Assembly (NCBI GenBank): GCA_018725535.1
Contig: QLUS01000017.1
Location: forward strand, 1 to 20,252
Length of the DNA stretch: 20,252 nucleotides
Reading direction: 5' to 3'
Origin: Bacillota bacterium
GTDB taxonomy: Bacteria; Bacillota; UBA994
The position numbers and the translations under genes were made by a program. Under the pieces are notes generated by a model. That model saw only the letters and a program-made list of their open reading frames with translations. It was not told the origin of the DNA and made no database searches. Positions 16,377 to 20,252 of this stretch are shown one piece after another (the first letter of the stretch is position 1; each line of letters opens with the position of its first letter).

Positions 16377-16721
16377 AACCCAGTCTTCTATTACCCACCC
16401 GGCCTCCACGTGCTCACGCACGATGCGCCTAGCCTTCTCGGCATTAACGCGCGCATACAGCGTTCTTCCGCCGTGGGCGTTGACTTCCACGATGGGTTCG
16501 CGGTCGCACAGCCCCATACATCCCACCGGCGACACCGACACGCCCGCTAAGCCGCGCGCGGCAATTTCCTGCAAAAGCGCATTGAGCGTCTCTCGCGCCC
16601 CCGCAGCAATGCCGCAGGTGCCCATGGCCACGACTATCCTCACTTCTGGTTCTCCCTCGCGGAGTCTAGTCATCTGGCGAACTTCCTCACGTAACTTCCG
16701 TAACTCGTCAACCGTTTTCAC
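16365..16721 (-). CDS. [2Fe-2S] thioredoxin-like protein, HndB-like
   Basis: A 118-residue protein with a predicted N-terminal helical region (about residues 1-22) followed by a thioredoxin-like ferredoxin domain: M-G-T-C36-G-I-A-A-G-A, then V-G-C68-M-G-L-C72 and E-P-I-V-E-V. It resembles HndB of the Desulfovibrio-type NADP-reducing hydrogenase and the small ferredoxin found in clostridial hyd operons. Only three cysteines of the usual four-ligand pattern are visible, so the cluster may need another ligand. The GTG start overlaps the preceding HATPase stop by four bases. Its 3' end is part of the 66-bp repeat array. Confidence 0.85.
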   Translation of the reverse strand: MKTVDELRKLREEVRQMTRLREGEPEVRIVVAMGTCGIAAGARETLNALLQEIAARGLAGVSVSPVGCMGLCDREPIVEVNAHGGRTLYARVNAEKARRIVREHVEAGWVIEDWVTRN

Positions 16722-17260
16722 TGTTCTCCCCCCACTTGCTTCTCGTGCTCCTCAATATAGGCTCTCAGCCACACAATGACGCGCGGATGCATAAGCTCGT
16801 CCCCGCACAATTGCCTGATCTCTTTGCTGTCCAGCATAAACACTTTGCCGTCCACCTCATGCCGATAATGGACGTCGACATGATGCACCGCGAACACGGC
16901 GGCCAAGGTATCGGCCATACTCCCTAAGGGTGCCCGGTCGATATGGTCGAGGGCAAAGCTCGCCACCACCTGAGTGCCCTTTCCCTCGGACGATTCAATG
17001 GTAAAGGAGCCGTTGCACTGCTCCGCCGCCGCCTTTAACAAGGGAATCCCTAGGCCGACCTTGCGCGTGCTGCGTGTAGTGAAGAATGGGTCGGTCACCG
17101 CCGCTAATGTCGCTTGATCCATACCTCTGCCGTTATCGCTGATCTTTACGGTCAAGAGATTATCTCGCCGGCACTCGGTGATGGCAATAGAAACCTCCGA
17201 AGCGCCTGCCTCCACGCAGTTCTGCACCAAATCAAGAATGTGTAGTGCTATCTCCTCCAT
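16718..17260 (-). CDS. stand-alone histidine kinase-type ATPase of the hydrogenase operon
   Basis: 180 residues from ATG 17260, one base after the hydC stop. A GHKL-type ATP-binding domain fills the N-terminal half: N-box with N14 (L-V-Q-N-C-V-E-A-G-A), G1 D42-N-G-R-G-M, F-box D-P-F-F-T-T-R, G2 V-G-L-G-I-P-L-L and a final G-K-G-T. A C-terminal part (about 105-180; H-I-D-R-A-P-L-G) has no domain I recognise. There is no phosphoacceptor histidine domain, sensor or DNA-binding part. Homologues occur inside hyd operons of many Clostridia without a defined function. A regulatory or assembly role coupled to HydABC is inferred from position only. Confidence 0.88.
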   Translation of the reverse strand: MEEIALHILDLVQNCVEAGASEVSIAITECRRDNLLTVKISDNGRGMDQATLAAVTDPFFTTRSTRKVGLGIPLLKAAAEQCNGSFTIESSEGKGTQVVASFALDHIDRAPLGSMADTLAAVFAVHHVDVHYRHEVDGKVFMLDSKEIRQLCGDELMHPRVIVWLRAYIEEHEKQVGGEQ

Positions 17261-17261
17261 G

Positions 17262-17750
17262 TTAGTATTTAGCCAGAACCTCTTTGACCTTCTCCACCAG
17301 CAGGCGTCCGTAGACATCCTCGTTAATGGTAATTACCGGCGCAAGCCCACACGCGCCGATGCAGCGAGTAACCTCGAGGGTAAACTTGCCGTCGGGAGTA
17401 GTGTCGTTCACCTTGATGCTTAGCTCCTTCCCGAGTTCCGCGAGCACGTGAGCAGCGCCGCGTACGTAGCAGGCTGTGCCAAGACATACGCCAATTTTGT
17501 ACTTGCCGCGTGGCTTAAGCGAAAAGAGCGAGTAGAACGTCGTTACTCCATAGACCTCACTCAGAGGCACGTTAAGCGCTTCTGCCACCTTCTCCTGCAC
17601 TTCCTCGGAAACAAAACCAAATACAGCTTGCGCGGCGTGCAGGACCTGAATCAGCGCGCCGGCGTTACCCCGATGAGCGTTTAAGATGTCCTCTAAGATT
17701 CCCCAGCGCGGATCAAACTCGGCATTAGAGCCACATTTGCAGACTGACAT
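17262..17750 (-). CDS. hydC: NuoE-like [2Fe-2S] subunit HydC/HndA
   Basis: A 162-residue subunit of the trimeric hydrogenase. The N-terminal half is a helical bundle; the C-terminal half is a thioredoxin-like fold binding one [2Fe-2S] cluster with C89-x4-C94 (V-C-L-G-T-A-C) and C130-x3-C134 (C-I-G-A-C-G-L-A-P-V). G-V-T-T-F-Y-S-L-F is the family hallmark. Two additional cysteines near the N-terminus (C4, C6) are not part of the usual cluster. A strong AAGGAGG lies before the ATG, after a 53-base gap, so this is the likely start of the structural hydrogenase block. Confidence 0.93.
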   Translation of the reverse strand: MSVCKCGSNAEFDPRWGILEDILNAHRGNAGALIQVLHAAQAVFGFVSEEVQEKVAEALNVPLSEVYGVTTFYSLFSLKPRGKYKIGVCLGTACYVRGAAHVLAELGKELSIKVNDTTPDGKFTLEVTRCIGACGLAPVITINEDVYGRLLVEKVKEVLAKY

Positions 17751-17803
17751 TTCGCTACCTCCTTAACTTGTCTGGTGATGATTTTTACTAGCAACGCCAA
17801 AGA

Positions 17804-18499
17804 TCAAAACTTGCGGAGCGCTTCGATAACGCCTTCCAGCGATGATAGTGCTACATCGAGTTCCCAAGGGACACTTCCGGCTAAAGTCGACAGGTTGTGC
17901 GCGTCGGAGTTGACTACAAAGGGGTAGCTGCGCGTCGACGGAGGCTGTCTTCCTCGTTTTGACACTTCCACTACGCGAATGCCTAAGTGCTCCGGCACAA
18001 ACCCAAGCTGCACAGCCATGCCATAGGTCTTATCTACATGCGCCGGAATAACTACGCCGCCCTGCCGCATGGCTTCATGACAGATTTCGTCTACGCTGAG
18101 GGAGGTCGGCGACAGGAGGAGTCTCTCTTCCCAGCCAATCACCCGGCTCTCTGCGTCAAACAGATGCTGCTGGCCAAAGATTTCAGCGTCGCACGGCCGA
18201 CTGGGCAAGGCATTAAACACATAGCGACCAAAACTCTCAGCCACAGCAATGTTAGCAAATAGGCACAAGATGTGCACGTCTTCCCGCGACCAAACTTCAA
18301 GCCCCGGCACCACTATTAGCCTCTCGCGCGCCACCTCGGCCACCGCGCGAGAATTACGCACAGTGTTGTGATCCGTGACAGCAATCACCTGCGCACCTAC
18401 CAAAAGGGCCATGTTGACGATATTCTTCGGTGTCATCTCTGGTGATGCACAGGGAGATAAGGCGCTGTGAATATGCAGGTCACATCGCACCTTAGGCAC
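17804..18499 (-). CDS. PHP-domain metal-dependent phosphoesterase
   Basis: A 231-residue PHP-family protein. Metal-ligand motifs are D7-L-H9-I-H11-S, T-D43-H44-N, E68, H76, H154 and N-S-D199-A-H201, so the trinuclear site looks complete. The family includes nucleotide and polynucleotide phosphatases (TrpH-like), but the substrate here cannot be told. The GTG start overlaps the DRTGG gene by eight bases. Location between a hydrogenase-like sensor and hydC recurs in anaerobic Bacillota as I recall, suggesting a signalling role (inference). Confidence 0.86.
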   Translation of the reverse strand: MPKVRCDLHIHSALSPCASPEMTPKNIVNMALLVGAQVIAVTDHNTVRNSRAVAEVARERLIVVPGLEVWSREDVHILCLFANIAVAESFGRYVFNALPSRPCDAEIFGQQHLFDAESRVIGWEERLLLSPTSLSVDEICHEAMRQGGVVIPAHVDKTYGMAVQLGFVPEHLGIRVVEVSKRGRQPPSTRSYPFVVNSDAHNLSTLAGSVPWELDVALSSLEGVIEALRKF

Positions 18500-18842
18500 G
18501 GCGACATCCCCGAATACCTAGAGCATACATCTTCCCGACTAGCTCGAAAGCCGAAACCGTGCTGTACAGCAAGATGACATTCTCTGCTTGCGCTTTGCTG
18601 ACAAGCTCAGGACTTGGCTCGGGGCAGTTGACAAGTACGACAGCCGCAAGGCCGAGCAACGAGGCTACCGCGATGACGTTCCGATGCGATTGCCGCGTCA
18701 CCCAAATGCAGTCAAGCGCGCCATGCGCCAAAACATCACTCAGCATGTCGGAGACATAACCGCCAGTTACGTCACGCGTAAGGTGCTCCCCGCCGCATAC
18801 TACGCGCAACTCAAGTGCTTCCACCATTGCTTTAAGATTCAT
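18492..18842 (-). CDS. DRTGG-domain protein
   Basis: 116 residues from ATG 18842, which has AGGGAAG about 8 bases upstream; a start at 18860 is less well supported. It consists of a single DRTGG-type domain with D-V-T-G-G (residues 24-28) followed by Y-V-S-D-M-L-S-D-V. DRTGG domains occur as small stand-alone proteins and in phosphotransacetylase-linked regulators. They are thought to bind a nucleotide or other small ligand, but the function is unproven. It sits between the hydrogenase-like gene and the PHP gene. Confidence 0.83.
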   Translation of the reverse strand: MNLKAMVEALELRVVCGGEHLTRDVTGGYVSDMLSDVLAHGALDCIWVTRQSHRNVIAVASLLGLAAVVLVNCPEPSPELVSKAQAENVILLYSTVSAFELVGKMYALGIRGCRRA

Positions 18843-18873
18843 CGCCAGTCTTCCCTTCAAAGCTAATCAGTCT

Positions 18874-20169
18874 TTACCCTCGCCCCATGGCGGGCGGCAA
18901 TTTCCCAGCTAAATCCATCAGCTCACCCGCCAAAGAGCTCACCTGCTTGCGCAAGATAAATACGCAGTCGCTTAAGTTGGCGCTACCCCTTACTATGTCT
19001 TCGGCCAGTGCCCGGCAATGAGGCGCGCCGCAGGCTCCGCAATCTAGCATCGGCAGCTGCTCGACCAGCGCTTCCAGGTCGTTTAGTTTCTGCAGGGCAA
19101 CTTCGATGTTCGTGTCAAGCTGCAGGAATGGCCGAGGGAGCAGTGTCTGTCTCAAGGCGAGAGCACTAGACGCAAGGTCAAGCGCCGGCAGCGACGCTGA
19201 CACAAGGCGCTGTGACATCCGCGCTATCCGCACGCGAGCAATAAAGGGATTCTCAACTACTAACACCCCGCCTACACAACCGCCGATGCAGGCCTGCCCC
19301 TCGATGTACTTCACCGACCGCAGCCTGCCGAGCTCCACTTCCTCGAGCAGCGAAATCACATGCTGCAAGCCGTCGACCGCCAGATAATCATCCTTGGCAA
19401 TGGCTACGCCCTCCCCACCGCTCACCGCCCACGCCAGCCCGCAGGCCGAACCATACACAGGCTCCTCGTGCGTTACTTTGGGCAAGGACTTAAATGCATC
19501 GGCGTAGACCTCAGCCATAGAAAGCGCACCTGACAGCTGAGAGTGGCCTTGTCCGACAGGCTGATGGACTGCGGTGACCTTGGCAGGACAGGGAGTAGTA
19601 AAGAAAACGCCGATTTCGTCATCACTGCACCCCGTCGCAGCACGGATTTCTTGACGAGCCGCATATGCGGCTACCTCCATCGGTGCATCGAAGGGGACGA
19701 AATGGTCGATTAAATCGGGAAAGCGCACTTGAACTAAGCGCACCACTGCGGGACAACTGGTGCTAAGCGCAGGGTAGCGCACGGTGGCGCCCTGTAAATG
19801 CTTGGCCACAGCTATTGCCACAACGTCAGCGGCCCGCGAGACCTCAAGCACGTGCGAAAAGCCAAGCGACTTAATGCTCGCTAGGACCTTGCCGAGCGAA
19901 ACTTCACTGCGGAATTGGCCAAAAAAGGAGGGGGCCACAAGGCATGCATTATACTTAAAGCGCTTAAGCAGCTCACGGCTGTCAGTCACCACGGACTTAG
20001 CTCGGTTAGGGCAAACTCTAATACACTCCCCGCAGTCGACACATCGCGCATCATCAATGATGGCCTTCCCTCCGCGCACGCGTATGGCTTCGGTGGGGCA
20101 GCGCTTGATGCAGTTAGTGCACCCCTTACACTTGTCTTCGTGCAATTTGACGGAATGAAAGTAAGTCAC
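18874..20169 (-). CDS. [FeFe]-hydrogenase-like iron-sulfur protein, group D type
   Basis: 431 residues, GTG start with GGGGG about 8 bases upstream. N-terminal 2x[4Fe-4S] domain (C14-C17-C20-C24; C43-C46-C49-C53). The hydrogenase large-subunit-like domain has all H-cluster cysteines: T-S-C139-P, T-P-C194-P-A-K and Q-A-C294-I-G-G-C298-V-G-G. A C-terminal Fe4S domain follows: C377-G-A-C380-x4-C385...C402. Residues around L1 differ from catalytic enzymes (no C-C-P-G-W). Proteins of this shape, next to RsbW-like, DRTGG and PHP genes, are proposed H2 or redox sensors rather than bulk catalysts. Whether it carries a full H-cluster is not shown by sequence. Confidence 0.87.
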   Translation of the reverse strand: MTYFHSVKLHEDKCKGCTNCIKRCPTEAIRVRGGKAIIDDARCVDCGECIRVCPNRAKSVVTDSRELLKRFKYNACLVAPSFFGQFRSEVSLGKVLASIKSLGFSHVLEVSRAADVVAIAVAKHLQGATVRYPALSTSCPAVVRLVQVRFPDLIDHFVPFDAPMEVAAYAARQEIRAATGCSDDEIGVFFTTPCPAKVTAVHQPVGQGHSQLSGALSMAEVYADAFKSLPKVTHEEPVYGSACGLAWAVSGGEGVAIAKDDYLAVDGLQHVISLLEEVELGRLRSVKYIEGQACIGGCVGGVLVVENPFIARVRIARMSQRLVSASLPALDLASSALALRQTLLPRPFLQLDTNIEVALQKLNDLEALVEQLPMLDCGACGAPHCRALAEDIVRGSANLSDCVFILRKQVSSLAGELMDLAGKLPPAMGRG

Positions 20170-20186
20170 GTGTCAGCCCCCAATCA

Positions 20187-20252
20187 CTAAGCGCGATTGG
20201 CAAAGCACATGTACACAATCGTGCCCTCGCCTAACACAGTTTTAATCTCTAG
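20187..20252 (-). CDS. C-terminal end of an RsbW-like ATP-binding protein (partial)
   Basis: The last 21 residues of a gene entering from the right edge: L-E-I-K-T-V-L-G-E-G-T-I-V-Y-M-C-F-A-N-R-A, then TAG at 20187-20189. The pattern G-x-G-T-x-V-x-M at the end of the chain is the final strand of GHKL ATPases such as anti-sigma factors. In related loci an anti-sigma-type ATPase precedes the group D hydrogenase-like gene. The fragment is short, so the call rests on that motif and the neighbour. Confidence 0.6.
   Translation of the reverse strand, partial: LEIKTVLGEGTIVYMCFANRA

Larger units (their letters stand above)
16233..16391. repeat. 66-bp tandem repeat, two identical copies plus a diverged partial third
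   Basis: Copies at 16233-16298 and 16299-16364 are identical over all 66 bases. A third, partial copy at 16365-16391 matches in 24 of 27 bases and lies inside the 3' end of the HndB-like gene. Read on the minus strand, each unit ends with a version of that gene's tail: I-G-D-C-V-T-R-N-stop against the gene's own I-E-D-W-V-T-R-N-stop. The remaining 39 bases of the unit are not coding. The last copy joins the hydB binding site (CTAG then GAGGG). It fills almost all of the gap between the two genes. Confidence 0.95.

Noticed and set aside
16233..16391. CRISPR array or riboswitch
   Set aside because: The repeats are directly adjacent with no spacers, and a tandem copy of a gene end does not match any riboswitch layout I can recognise.

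Overview
The window looks like a chromosomal segment of an anaerobic, hydrogen-metabolising Bacillota (Clostridia-like) bacterium of moderate-to-high GC. Three things suggest this: the maf-radC-mreBCD-mrdA-min gene order, the trimeric NAD-linked [FeFe] hydrogenase with its accessory genes, and the clostridial-type Rnf cluster. Every gene I can support lies on the minus strand. Gaps are short or the genes overlap, so much of the window could be read as one or a few long transcripts running from right to left. No gene-free stretch exceeds about 100 bases.

Right third (about 20252-16365), in transcription order: the tail of an RsbW-like ATPase, a group-D-like [FeFe]-hydrogenase homologue with extra Fe-S domains, a DRTGG-domain protein, a PHP phosphoesterase, the NuoE-type hydrogenase subunit HydC, a stand-alone HATPase and a small [2Fe-2S] HndB-like protein. 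This is a signalling or regulatory set wrapped around the start of the structural hydrogenase genes. Then come hydB (one apparent frameshift) and hydA. Between the HndB-like gene and hydB there is a 66-bp perfect tandem duplication. Its hairpins enclose the upstream gene's stop codon and a copy of that gene's 3' end.

Middle (about 12662-6396): rnfC, rnfD, rnfE, rnfA, rnfB and apbE. rnfG, the usual third gene, is absent, and rnfD and rnfE abut with no spacer. A Gx-type membrane transporter homologue and a DUF4321 protein follow. Together HydABC and Rnf would connect H2, ferredoxin and NAD(H) to a transmembrane ion gradient.

Left third (about 6392-1): maf, radC (one frameshift), mreB (about 60 N-terminal residues missing), mreC, mreD, mrdA (PBP2) and a minD broken by three frameshifts. 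There is no minC between mrdA and minD. A possible start of one more gene lies at the left edge.

All five frameshifts (minD three, radC one, hydB one) can be repaired by adding one base, and two fall in C/G runs. Single-base loss in the assembly is therefore the simplest explanation, though real decay of the Min system and programmed slippage in hydB remain open. Hydrogenase maturation genes hydE, hydF and hydG are not in this window.
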